Below are positions 5,644 through 11,756 of a DNA stretch of 11,826 nucleotides, in pieces. Position 1 is the first letter of the stretch. The number at the start of each line of letters is the position of its first letter. Both the position numbers and the translations under genes were made by a program. The notes beneath the pieces were generated by a model. The model had not been told where the DNA came from. It saw nothing but the letters and a program-made list of their open reading frames with translations, and did not search any database. Where the stretch lies: NCBI GenBank assembly GCA_900757335.1, contig CAAENL010000182.1, positions 1 to 11,826 on the forward strand, written 5' to 3'. This stretch comes from Clostridia bacterium (lineage in GTDB: Bacteria; Bacillota; Clostridia; Oscillospirales; Acutalibacteraceae).

Positions 5644-7512
5644 ATGTTTGGAGACATAGGAAGAACATTAAAAAAAGAAATAAAAAAAGGAATAAAAAAA
5701 GTAAAAAGAATAGGTCTTGGTATTAAGGCTGATAGCAAGACCGATAAACAAGATAGAGAAGAAATAAAAAGGATAAAAAAGAGAGGTGATGATCGTTCTG
5801 ATTATAGAGAACGTGTGGCTGACCTTTACGAGCATTTAGTTGATTTTCTTGAAAAGTTGTGTGACTATGATAGAAAAAATTTTAATGTTGCTGCAATAAA
5901 TAGAGCACTAAAGAAAGAAGGTAGCAAAAAAGGAGAAATTGATGCACGCACAAAAAAAGAGGCATCCTCTGTTTCAAAGTCTTTATATGATGAACACGTT
6001 AGGATGATTAATGTTAAAAGTATTAAAGTAGTTAAAAACAAAGAAGAGAAAACGACGACAACCTCCACTGTAGCAACCGTGCCGATTAAGTTAAACTTTA
6101 GAAATTATTTTGATATGAATGGTAAGCCTTCTAAAGAGTTAAGTTATACTTATGATTTTTTACGTGGTATGGAGCCTGATGTAGCGGTGAGAAAAACGGT
6201 TAAATTGTATGCGGTTTGCTGTATCTATATGGAAAGAATGGAACAAAAAATCAGACTATTTTTTACTAATCATAAAAAATTTAAACAACTAGAAGCCTAT
6301 TATAAAAGGATGGACGAAAAACTTTTAAAATTGACCAATGAGGAAAGAAGAATTATCAAAGGTTTCTCCAAAAATGTTTATAATGAATTAACTGGAGAGA
6401 ACGAAGTTCGGGAGCTTTCAGCTGAGAAAAATAAAAAAGAAGGAAGAGATGATAGAATAGACTTTGAAGATGGATATACTTCAGACTTTTTAAGAAAGAT
6501 TCAGGAAATTAAAGATTTTGTTGGTGAAAACGCTCCTATTATAGATGGCAGAAGGTATAGTAGAGTGTGCCTTCGGGGACTTAGAAGATTAGAAAATATG
6601 TACAAGAATTCAACTCGAAAGCTTGAATCATCTTTTGAAGTCATGGCTGACGGAGGAAAACAAAAGGACGCAGAACGGTTAAAAGAACAGGTTGGATATC
6701 CGTCACTCATAGCAAACATTGATAAAAAATTTGAGGAATTGAAAATTCTATACAATCGGGTTTCGGAAAGTGAACTCGCTTTAAGAATAGAGCTAAAAAA
6801 ATTAGATGATAAAGAAAAATTAAGGATATATAAAAAAAGGATAGAAAAGGAATTTGTGCTAGAAAAAAAAGGACCGGAAGAAACAAACCAAGATTATGAA
6901 AAACGTTTTATGCTGGTAGATAGACAAAGGGCAAAAGAGTGTGTTGAATTGATTGAATCGCTTAGTTCTATGCAGAAAGTTATAGAAGATTATGATTTGA
7001 AATTTGGTAGGAAAAAAAGATTTTTATTGGATCTCTTGAGAGAACTCGAGGCTTTAGAAGATAAACCTGTGTTTAAGAACACAATTAAAGAATCTATGTC
7101 GGGATTGGTTTTAGGTAGAGGTAGAACTGCTCAATTTAAACATAATTTAAATAAAAAAATGAAAGGTGAAAAAGAAAAATGGGATAAAGAAGATGAAAGA
7201 CTAGAGAAAGAAGGAGAAGATAGAGTTACAGAGATAGATGAAGCAGGTAAAGGTGCCATAGAGGGATACGAGAAGGAAATACAAGAGGAAAAAGCAAAAG
7301 AAATGGCAGAAAGAAAGAGAAAATTGGAGGAGAAAGCTGCGGCAGAAAAAGCTGCGGCAGAAAAGGCAGCGGCAGAGGAGGAAAAGAAAAGGAAGGAAGC
7401 GGCAGGCTCACCTAGCGATGAATCAATACCAGTAGAGGAATCGCCAGATCCATCAGCGGATTTGTCAGGAGGTAGTGCATCGGCTCCCAGAAAGCCTTTG
7501 CCCGCAAAATGA
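5644..7512 (+). CDS. Large charged helical (coiled-coil-prone) protein of unknown function
   Basis: A 622-residue protein in no family I recognise. There is no signal peptide or membrane segment. Order of parts: a very Lys-rich amphipathic N terminus (1-47); a helical segment around 55-90; a Thr-rich spacer (about 136-146); a domain at 150-240 that includes NYFDMNGKPSKEL and a Cys-containing helix (AVCCIYMERMEQKI); long charged helices at about 280-470; a Lys/Glu-rich helix at about 505-585 ending in EKAAA repeats (563-578); and a Pro/Ser/Glu tail (588-622). The ATG has a GAGAGG site at good spacing. The first part resembles the 724-aa protein downstream in layout and local motifs, so the two look like diverged paralogues. 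The frame continues for 12 tail-like codons after the TGA stop. It could be a scaffold, cytoskeleton-like or effector protein; nothing here decides. Confidence 0.85.
   Translation: MFGDIGRTLKKEIKKGIKKVKRIGLGIKADSKTDKQDREEIKRIKKRGDDRSDYRERVADLYEHLVDFLEKLCDYDRKNFNVAAINRALKKEGSKKGEIDARTKKEASSVSKSLYDEHVRMINVKSIKVVKNKEEKTTTTSTVATVPIKLNFRNYFDMNGKPSKELSYTYDFLRGMEPDVAVRKTVKLYAVCCIYMERMEQKIRLFFTNHKKFKQLEAYYKRMDEKLLKLTNEERRIIKGFSKNVYNELTGENEVRELSAEKNKKEGRDDRIDFEDGYTSDFLRKIQEIKDFVGENAPIIDGRRYSRVCLRGLRRLENMYKNSTRKLESSFEVMADGGKQKDAERLKEQVGYPSLIANIDKKFEELKILYNRVSESELALRIELKKLDDKEKLRIYKKRIEKEFVLEKKGPEETNQDYEKRFMLVDRQRAKECVELIESLSSMQKVIEDYDLKFGRKKRFLLDLLRELEALEDKPVFKNTIKESMSGLVLGRGRTAQFKHNLNKKMKGEKEKWDKEDERLEKEGEDRVTEIDEAGKGAIEGYEKEIQEEKAKEMAERKRKLEEKAAAEKAAAEKAAAEEEKKRKEAAGSPSDESIPVEESPDPSADLSGGSASAPRKPLPAK
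7336..7380 (+). repeat. Three 15-base in-frame repeats encoding EKAAA
   Basis: Three tandem units of Lys-Ala-Ala-Ala-Glu coding sequence, the first two identical (AAAGCTGCGGCAGAA) and the third with synonymous changes. They extend the C-terminal charged helix of the 622-aa protein. Confidence 0.8.
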
Positions 7513-7844
7513 TCAGATGGGGCGGCTACTGAAGTACCTGTTGAAGCCTAAAACTTAAATATGTTAGCGGTAGATATTTTATAAATTTGCGTGAAAATTG
7601 TAGCGTTTAGATGTAACAAAGCTTATTTATCATGATTAATGATGTTAACCATGAGTGATCTAAAAATTATTTTTAAGGCATTTTGTTGCCGACTGTTTGA
7701 TTAACAGTATTAAATAATAAGTGAATATACCGGCGACTTCTGAGGTTGCCGGTATATGTGTAATAATTTGTTTTCGAGATTTCAATTTATTATTCCAGAT
7801 TAAACAAATTTTTAATTAATATTATTGCGAAAGGTTGGATAGTA
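7513..7844. other. Intergenic region between the two helical-protein genes
   Basis: The first 39 bases continue the frame of the preceding gene past its TGA to a TAA at 7549-7551. The rest is AT-rich with no supportable gene. It holds the hairpin at 7726-7756 and, just before it, a weak promoter-like pair (TTGCCG 7686-7691, TATTAA 7708-7713, spacing 16). No convincing promoter is seen between the hairpin and the ATG at 7845, so the second gene may depend on read-through or on a promoter I cannot see. Confidence 0.4.
7726..7756 (+). terminator. Probable terminator or attenuator hairpin
   Basis: A 9-bp perfect stem TATACCGGC/GCCGGTATA (7726-7734 with 7748-7756) whose inner part can pair further (GAC TTC with GAG GTT). 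It is followed by TGTGTAATAATTTGTTTT, a loose U-rich tract. A GC-rich core in AT-rich surroundings supports a real structure; termination may be incomplete. Confidence 0.55.
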
Positions 7845-10019
7845 ATGAGAGTGTTTAAGAAACTAAAAAAGGGTGCAAAAAAAGTAGTTAAATTAGCTAA
7901 ACATCCTGAAAAATTGAAAAAAATTGTTAAAAACCCTGTCGATACAGTTAGGACTATTTTAGGAAATCGCCATATTAAAAATTTTAATAAAGATATGCAT
8001 AAACTTATTAAAGGAATTTTGGAATTTGATAAAAATCGTAATAAATCGGGTGCATCGGGAAAGATTAAAGAATGTAACGAAAAAATTACTATTATTGTGA
8101 ACGGTAAGCGAATTCTAAAAGCAGAAGATGGAGTATCGTTTGCTAAGGCTGTGCACAAAGATGGTAGTTTAAAAAATGAGTTAACAGATAAACAATTAAA
8201 ACATAAGTCTCCTAGGGAACAATTAATATATTTACTTACAAGGTTTGAAATTGTAAAAAAATATTTAGAAATTTTAAGAGAGCAATTAGTTGAAAAAGAT
8301 ACATCTGACAAAGATTATAAAAAAATGGCAAAAGAATTAGTAAAATTAGAAAAAGAATGTAGAAGGTTAGAAAAGAAAATCGGAACTATTGGTAAGGAAG
8401 TAGCTCGACTAGAGGATATATGGGAAAATAACACAACCGAAATAAGAAATGATGTAGAGGATAAAGGCGAAGATGTAGATGACGATGAATCAGGAGACGA
8501 AGGCGAAGATGCAGACGACGATGAATCAGGAGACGAAGGCGAAGATGCAGACGACGATGATTCAGAAGATGAAGGCGAAGATGCAGATGACGATGATTCA
8601 GAAGATGAAGTCAAAGATGCAGATGATGATGATTCAGAAGATGAAGTCAAAGATGCAGATGATGATGATCCAGATGAAGATGTAGAAATAGATGCAGAAG
8701 GAGAAGCAGCAGAAGAGGAATATGAAGTACCTCCGCCGCCACCTTTGCAGCCTGAAGATGAAGCACATAAAGAAGCTTCGAAAAAATTAGGCATGACAAC
8801 TGAAAAGAATTCTCCAAAACGATATGAACCAAAAGTGAAACGCCCGACTCCGAATTTGGATGATTTTAAAAAATCAGTTCTCTCAAGTAAAGAATGGATA
8901 GATACTACTTTTAAAAATATTACTGACAAACAAGAAGAAATACAGAGTGTTGCAGAAGCCTTATTTGGTGAATCGAATAAAGCATTGCGTAATTCGTTGT
9001 TAGAAAGGGCAAACGCTGTTGTTAGAAAACTTCTTGAAGAAAAAGAAAGACTTGAACGTATTATATTTAATGGTGAACACGGGGATAAAAACATAGTAAG
9101 AATGTCGGATAGATATCAGAAACTTTGTAGTGCACTTAAACCTATAGTAAAATCTGCAATTGATAAATTGGATAAAATTTTAGCTGAAATTGAAAAAATA
9201 CAAAACGGAACTTCTACATCATCCGAATCGAGTAGTATGGCACCGCCTTTGCCGCCACCATTAGAAGATGATGTAGGTGACCCGCCACCGATTCCACCGG
9301 AAGATGATATAGATGACGTGCCTCCGCCGCCTCCACCGGAAGATGATATAGATGACGTGCCTCCGCCGCCTCCACCTGAAGATGATGTAGATGATGTGCC
9401 TCCACCGCCGCCTGAAGATGATAGCAATGAAGTAACATTTCAGGATCAAGAAGACAGTAGTAGCAAAAATAAGCACAAAAAAGGAATAGTGGCAAAATTG
9501 AGAGAAAAGTTTGAAAACAAAGGGGGCATAGCAAAAGCCGCTGGGAGAAGAAAAATTTTAGCTGATGCTGTATTTGAAATTAATAAAGATATAAAAATCG
9601 TTATTAACAAATGTGATGAATTATTAATGCGTTCAGAAGGATCGACTGATCCAAAGTTAAAAAGAGAGATCCTAGATCTTCGTGAAAAATTTTTAAATGG
9701 AGAGAAAGATATTAGTAGAAAAATATTTGGCAATAAAGAAGTATCAGATTTAATTAATAGTAAGAAACTTTCAGATAAGTTATTATGGAAAGTTCAGAAT
9801 TATATGTTGGATGTGTATTATTTATTTGAAGGAATTAATAGTGAACTCAATCGTATTTCTCAAAAAATGGACGTGCATGAGATGCATGATGCATCTAAGT
9901 CTTTATGGCTTAAACCACCTAAGTTTGAACCACCTCCACTAGATGCAAATGATCCCAAATTAACGGAGGATTGGATCAATTATGTGACTGATTTTTTCAA
10001 AAAATCGAATGGTCAATAA
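7845..10019 (+). CDS. Large helical protein with acidic and polyproline/acidic repeats, function unknown
   Basis: A 724-residue protein I do not recognise, with no signal peptide or membrane segment. Order: a Lys-rich amphipathic N terminus (1-40); a domain at 45-150 including the strand ITIIVNGKRI; a coiled-coil-like helix (150-200); six acidic 12-residue repeats (208-279); a short Pro run (296-300); a helical module (340-453); a Pro/acidic repeat region (466-527) with VPPPPPPEDD units; a second helical module (545-680); and a C-terminal PPKFEPPPL stretch. Charged spacer plus polyproline resembles bacterial proteins that recruit host actin regulators (ActA-like FPPPP repeats), but here Val precedes the prolines and no WH2 motif is seen, so that is only an analogy. 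AAAGG lies about 10 bases before the ATG. It appears paralogous to the 622-aa protein upstream. Confidence 0.87.
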   Translation: MRVFKKLKKGAKKVVKLAKHPEKLKKIVKNPVDTVRTILGNRHIKNFNKDMHKLIKGILEFDKNRNKSGASGKIKECNEKITIIVNGKRILKAEDGVSFAKAVHKDGSLKNELTDKQLKHKSPREQLIYLLTRFEIVKKYLEILREQLVEKDTSDKDYKKMAKELVKLEKECRRLEKKIGTIGKEVARLEDIWENNTTEIRNDVEDKGEDVDDDESGDEGEDADDDESGDEGEDADDDDSEDEGEDADDDDSEDEVKDADDDDSEDEVKDADDDDPDEDVEIDAEGEAAEEEYEVPPPPPLQPEDEAHKEASKKLGMTTEKNSPKRYEPKVKRPTPNLDDFKKSVLSSKEWIDTTFKNITDKQEEIQSVAEALFGESNKALRNSLLERANAVVRKLLEEKERLERIIFNGEHGDKNIVRMSDRYQKLCSALKPIVKSAIDKLDKILAEIEKIQNGTSTSSESSSMAPPLPPPLEDDVGDPPPIPPEDDIDDVPPPPPPEDDIDDVPPPPPPEDDVDDVPPPPPEDDSNEVTFQDQEDSSSKNKHKKGIVAKLREKFENKGGIAKAAGRRKILADAVFEINKDIKIVINKCDELLMRSEGSTDPKLKREILDLREKFLNGEKDISRKIFGNKEVSDLINSKKLSDKLLWKVQNYMLDVYYLFEGINSELNRISQKMDVHEMHDASKSLWLKPPKFEPPPLDANDPKLTEDWINYVTDFFKKSNGQ
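8466..8681 (+). repeat. Six tandem 36-base repeats encoding an acidic 12-residue unit
   Basis: Units of the form G-E-D-A-D-D-D-D-S-E-D-E at residues 208-279. The first two carry ESGDE, the middle two DSEDE, and the last two begin VKD with the final one degenerate. Neighbouring units are near identical in DNA, suggesting expansion by slippage or unequal recombination. Confidence 0.92.
9276..9425 (+). repeat. Tandem 39-base repeats encoding a proline/acidic 13-residue unit
   Basis: About four units of D-V-P-P-P-P-P-P-E-D-D-I-D over residues 478-527; the copies at 9321-9359 and 9360-9398 are nearly identical. A degenerate unit (PPLPPPLEDDVGD) precedes them. Copy number is likely variable between strains. 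Confidence 0.9.
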
Positions 10020-10044
10020 GTTGATTTTTAAATTTTGATTCATT

Positions 10045-10067
10045 GTGGGGCACGAATTGTGCCCCAC
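10045..10067 (+). terminator. GC-rich 9-bp hairpin after the 724-aa gene
   Basis: A perfect GTGGGGCAC/GTGCCCCAC stem (10045-10053 with 10059-10067) with loop GAATT, 25 bases after the stop codon. The following TGTATTCATT is not a real U-tract, so this may be a weak terminator or a 3' end-protecting structure. Confidence 0.6.
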
Positions 10068-10190
10068 TGTATTCATTAGAGGTATATTTGCGTCCGAGTT
10101 TTGAAAAATTTTTTTAGTTTGATTGGTTTTTTGTAAGGTCGAAGAGGTTTGATAAGAAGCAAAGAGAAATAACTTAAGAATAAATAAAAA

Positions 10191-10227
10191 CTTTAAACAG
10201 TTTTCAAATTTAGAAAACTGTTTAAAG
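10191..10227 (-). terminator. 15-bp hairpin terminator of the small membrane-protein operon
   Basis: A perfect 15-bp stem (10191-10205 with 10213-10227) and a 7-base loop. Read on the minus strand it is followed by TTTTTATTTATT, a proper U-tract. It lies about 90 bases after the last minus-strand gene. On the plus strand it lacks a T run, so it works mainly for minus transcription. Confidence 0.8.
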
Positions 10228-10315
10228 AAGTAATTCGTTATTATTTAAATTTAAAAATTGATTGATTTCTAAGATTCGTTTAAATTTTAAAAAATATAGA
10301 AAGGGCGTTTCATTA

Positions 10316-10531
10316 TCAGGGATTGTGAATGTGGTATATATGTACTGGTTCCTCTACTACTACTCTGTATCTTCGTTGTGATTCTAGTACTACTATTTTT
10401 TCTTGTTCTGGTTCTACGTATGGGATATCTGCTGCTAAAATTACACTGCCTACTACTGTTAATGCTGTAACGGCTGTTATTACCACAGTGGCCGCTATTG
10501 CACCTATAACTTCGAGAGCTCTGTTTGACAT
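10316..10531 (-). CDS. Small single-pass membrane protein, type I of the array
   Basis: A 71-residue protein: short polar start (MSNRALEVI), one long hydrophobic segment (about 9-34, rich in Ala/Val/Thr), then a charged, strand-prone tail (EQEKIVVLESQRRYRVVVEEP) ending in a His-containing tip (HIYHIHNP). There is no cleavage site, so I read it as membrane anchored with the tail on one side. The start has GGAGA about seven bases upstream, in a context (GGAGATAATAATATG) shared with its neighbours. Its N terminus aligns with the 54-aa protein at the other end of the array. It is the last gene before the 15-bp terminator, 54 bases after the 82-aa gene. The family is not recognised. Confidence 0.72.
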   Translation of the reverse strand: MSNRALEVIGAIAATVVITAVTALTVVGSVILAADIPYVEPEQEKIVVLESQRRYRVVVEEPVHIYHIHNP

Positions 10532-10585
10532 ATTATTATCTCCAATTTTGTTCGAATTTTCTGTAGTTATATTACTCGGTTTTGA

Positions 10586-10834
10586 TTATTGAATGACTGT
10601 AAGTGGGGGAGTTTTATGATTTGAACCAGAATGAAAAATAATCTTATATTCATTTTTTGCTGAATCGGGACATTTAATAATCTCGTAACTTCCTTTTTCT
10701 ACAGTTACAGGGGCAGGAGTTTGAGATTTATTCTCTGGTAGTAAACACAGTGCTATCAATCCAACAATAGGTAACAATGCAGTTATAGACATTATCACTA
10801 AAAGTTGTGTGTCAGTCAGAAAACCTTTCTGCAT
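10586..10834 (-). CDS. Small single-pass membrane protein, type II of the array (intact copy)
   Basis: An 82-residue protein: MQKGFLTDTQ, a hydrophobic segment (about 11-32), a Pro-rich hinge (PENKSQTPAP), then a polar domain of about 40 residues that begins VTVEKGSYEIIKC and ends KTPPLTVIQ. The ribosome site GGGGAG lies seven bases before the ATG. Conservation of the VTVEKGSYEI and KTPP..TVIQ segments in the decayed copies at 10930-11113 and 11139-11397 shows that this frame is or was really translated. It is read in the same direction as the other array members. No known family; an extracytoplasmic tail is inferred from the topology. Confidence 0.78.
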   Translation of the reverse strand: MQKGFLTDTQLLVIMSITALLPIVGLIALCLLPENKSQTPAPVTVEKGSYEIIKCPDSAKNEYKIIFHSGSNHKTPPLTVIQ

Positions 10835-10929
10835 ATTATTCTCCCCAATCGTGTTTAAGTTTTTTATAATCGTACTACTTAGTTACCGAGAAACTATAAT
10901 TGGGAATTATAAAACTGAAGATAGAATCG

Positions 10930-11113
10930 TTAAGTAACAGTGCAACCTAAACTGAAACATTGGACAACTTCTTAACTTTCTTTTTCTATGTCCACAGGCG
11001 TTACTTTGAATGCAGATCTACATATTCCTATCAATATTTCTGATATTGCTGCTATTGGCAAAGAAAATACCAAAATTGACATTAAAAGTTGTTAAAATGT
11101 TCTTGCTTGGCAT
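10930..11113 (-). pseudogene. Frameshifted and nonsense-interrupted copy of the 82-aa type II gene
   Basis: It starts at ATG 11113 behind GGCGGGAAG, matching the intact copy's leader. After about eight codons a one-base frameshift is needed to reach QLLMSILVFSLPIAAI and VTPVDIEKES, which align with QLLVIMSITALLPIVG and VTVEKGS of the intact protein. A TAA at 10972-10974 then stands where the intact copy has TAC (Tyr of GSYEI). Past that stop, EVVQC aligns with EIIKC. A 36-residue product from the internal ATG at 11082 remains possible, but the pattern is that of a decaying duplicate. Confidence 0.75.
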
Positions 11114-11138
11114 GTTATCTTCCCGCCTACCGCAATAT

Positions 11139-11397
11139 TTAATAATTTATTCTTTGGATAACTGTAGTTGGGGGAGTTTTAGAATTTGAAATGAGATGAA
11201 AAATAATATTGTACTTTTTTTACATTCAGCTAAGATATTTAGTAATTTCATAACTCCCTTTTTCTACAGTCACAGGGAAAGGAGTTTAAGTTAGAAGTAC
11301 TTCCTATCGCATACATTGTTAATATTGCCAGTCAAATAATTATTGCAAATGAAACTACTAATAAAACTGCCGATATTAACGATAGGATCGCTTTTAT
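11139..11397 (-). pseudogene. Second decayed copy of the 82-aa type II gene
   Basis: A good AGGAGG site is followed by ATA where the start ATG should be. A hydrophobic segment (ILSLISAVLLVVSFAI) is interrupted by TGA. After a frameshift the match is strong: TPFPVTVEKGSYEITK against TPAPVTVEKGSYEIIK, then in-frame TGA and TAA, then KKYNIIFH against NEYKIIFH and SKTPPTTVIQ against HKTPPLTVIQ. The lost start, three in-frame stops and a frameshift make it non-functional. It begins about 18 bases after the stop of the 54-aa gene. Confidence 0.85.
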
Positions 11398-11415
11398 TTT
11401 TCCTCCTATGTAAAA

Positions 11416-11580
11416 TTAAAGAATCACCAAAGTTGTTGTTGAAGATGGAAATATTCTGTGTGCACTGCATACATAAATTGGTTCATCATACACACTGCAT
11501 AATACTGCAAATACTACCGTAGCGACTCCTGCTAAAGTAGCTAACACGCCGTTTATTATCTTGTATGCTCCGTCTGACAT
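11416..11580 (-). CDS. Small single-pass membrane protein, type I of the array (54 aa)
   Basis: A 54-residue protein: MSDGAYKIING, one hydrophobic segment (about 9-30), then a short tail with EPIYVCSAHRIFP. An earlier in-frame ATG at 11613 is rejected because it lies in the -10 region of the promoter at 11614-11642, upstream of the predicted transcript start. ATG 11580 has a strong GGAGG seven bases before it. The N terminus aligns with the 71-aa protein (MS...A, I, G, AT, GSV/CSV spacing), and the tails EPIYVCSAH and EPVHIYHIH may correspond. It is the first gene of the minus-strand array. Function unknown. Confidence 0.7.
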   Translation of the reverse strand: MSDGAYKIINGVLATLAGVATVVFAVLCSVYDEPIYVCSAHRIFPSSTTTLVIL

Positions 11581-11613
11581 ATATTTTCCTCCATTCATTT
11601 TTGTTATATTCAT

Positions 11614-11642
11614 ATTTTAACACTTTGCCAATTAAAAGTCAA
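11614..11642 (-). promoter_or_regulatory. Strong promoter of the small membrane-protein array
   Basis: On the minus strand: TTGACT (11642-11637), a 17-base spacer and TAAAAT (11619-11614). The transcript would start near 11607, giving a leader of about 27 bases before the GGAGG-preceded ATG at 11580. Confidence 0.75.
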
Positions 11643-11683
11643 CGCTTTTTTTGTTTATTTAAAATTTGCAAAAAACAGCACTT

Positions 11684-11689
11684 TATAAT
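11684..11689 (+). promoter_or_regulatory. Candidate -10 element for nfo
   Basis: A perfect TATAAT at 11684-11689, about 40 bases before the leader ORF. No well-spaced -35 hexamer is visible, so this is a weak call. Confidence 0.35.
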
Positions 11690-11729
11690 AAAATTCAATG
11701 TAAGTTGAATTTATTTTTAAGGCAGGTGC

Positions 11730-11756
11730 ATGTGGTTTAACCCGCTGAATTTATGA
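11730..11756 (+). CDS. Possible 8-codon leader peptide overlapping nfo
   Basis: ATG TGG TTT AAC CCG CTG AAT TTA TGA encodes MWFNPLNL. AAGGCAGGTG directly precedes its ATG, and its TGA overlaps the ATG of nfo as ATGA. The nfo ATG itself lacks a close Shine-Dalgarno site. This suggests translational coupling through a mini-ORF, but chance cannot be excluded at this length. Confidence 0.35.
   Translation: MWFNPLNL

Noticed and set aside
8479..8685. Plus-strand frame of MTMNQETKAKMQ-type repeats
   Set aside because: It is the shifted frame of the acidic 36-base repeat, without a ribosome site.
8315..9094. Long minus-strand Ser-rich reading frame (259 codons) opposite the 724-aa gene
   Set aside because: It is the antisense of the acidic repeat (GAT/GAA codons read as Ser-rich), has no ribosome site, and the plus-strand frame has the better start and full-length coherence.
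8466..9425. CRISPR-like array
   Set aside because: The repeats are in-frame, head-to-tail coding units without unique spacers.
9116..9534. Minus-strand Gly/Ser-rich and His-rich frames over the proline repeats
   Set aside because: They arise from reading CCG/CCA repeats in reverse; there is no start context and they conflict with the coding strand.
10329..10592. 87-codon plus-strand frame opposite the 71-aa gene
   Set aside because: No ribosome site; the minus-strand gene has GGAGA, a membrane segment and a paralogue nearby.
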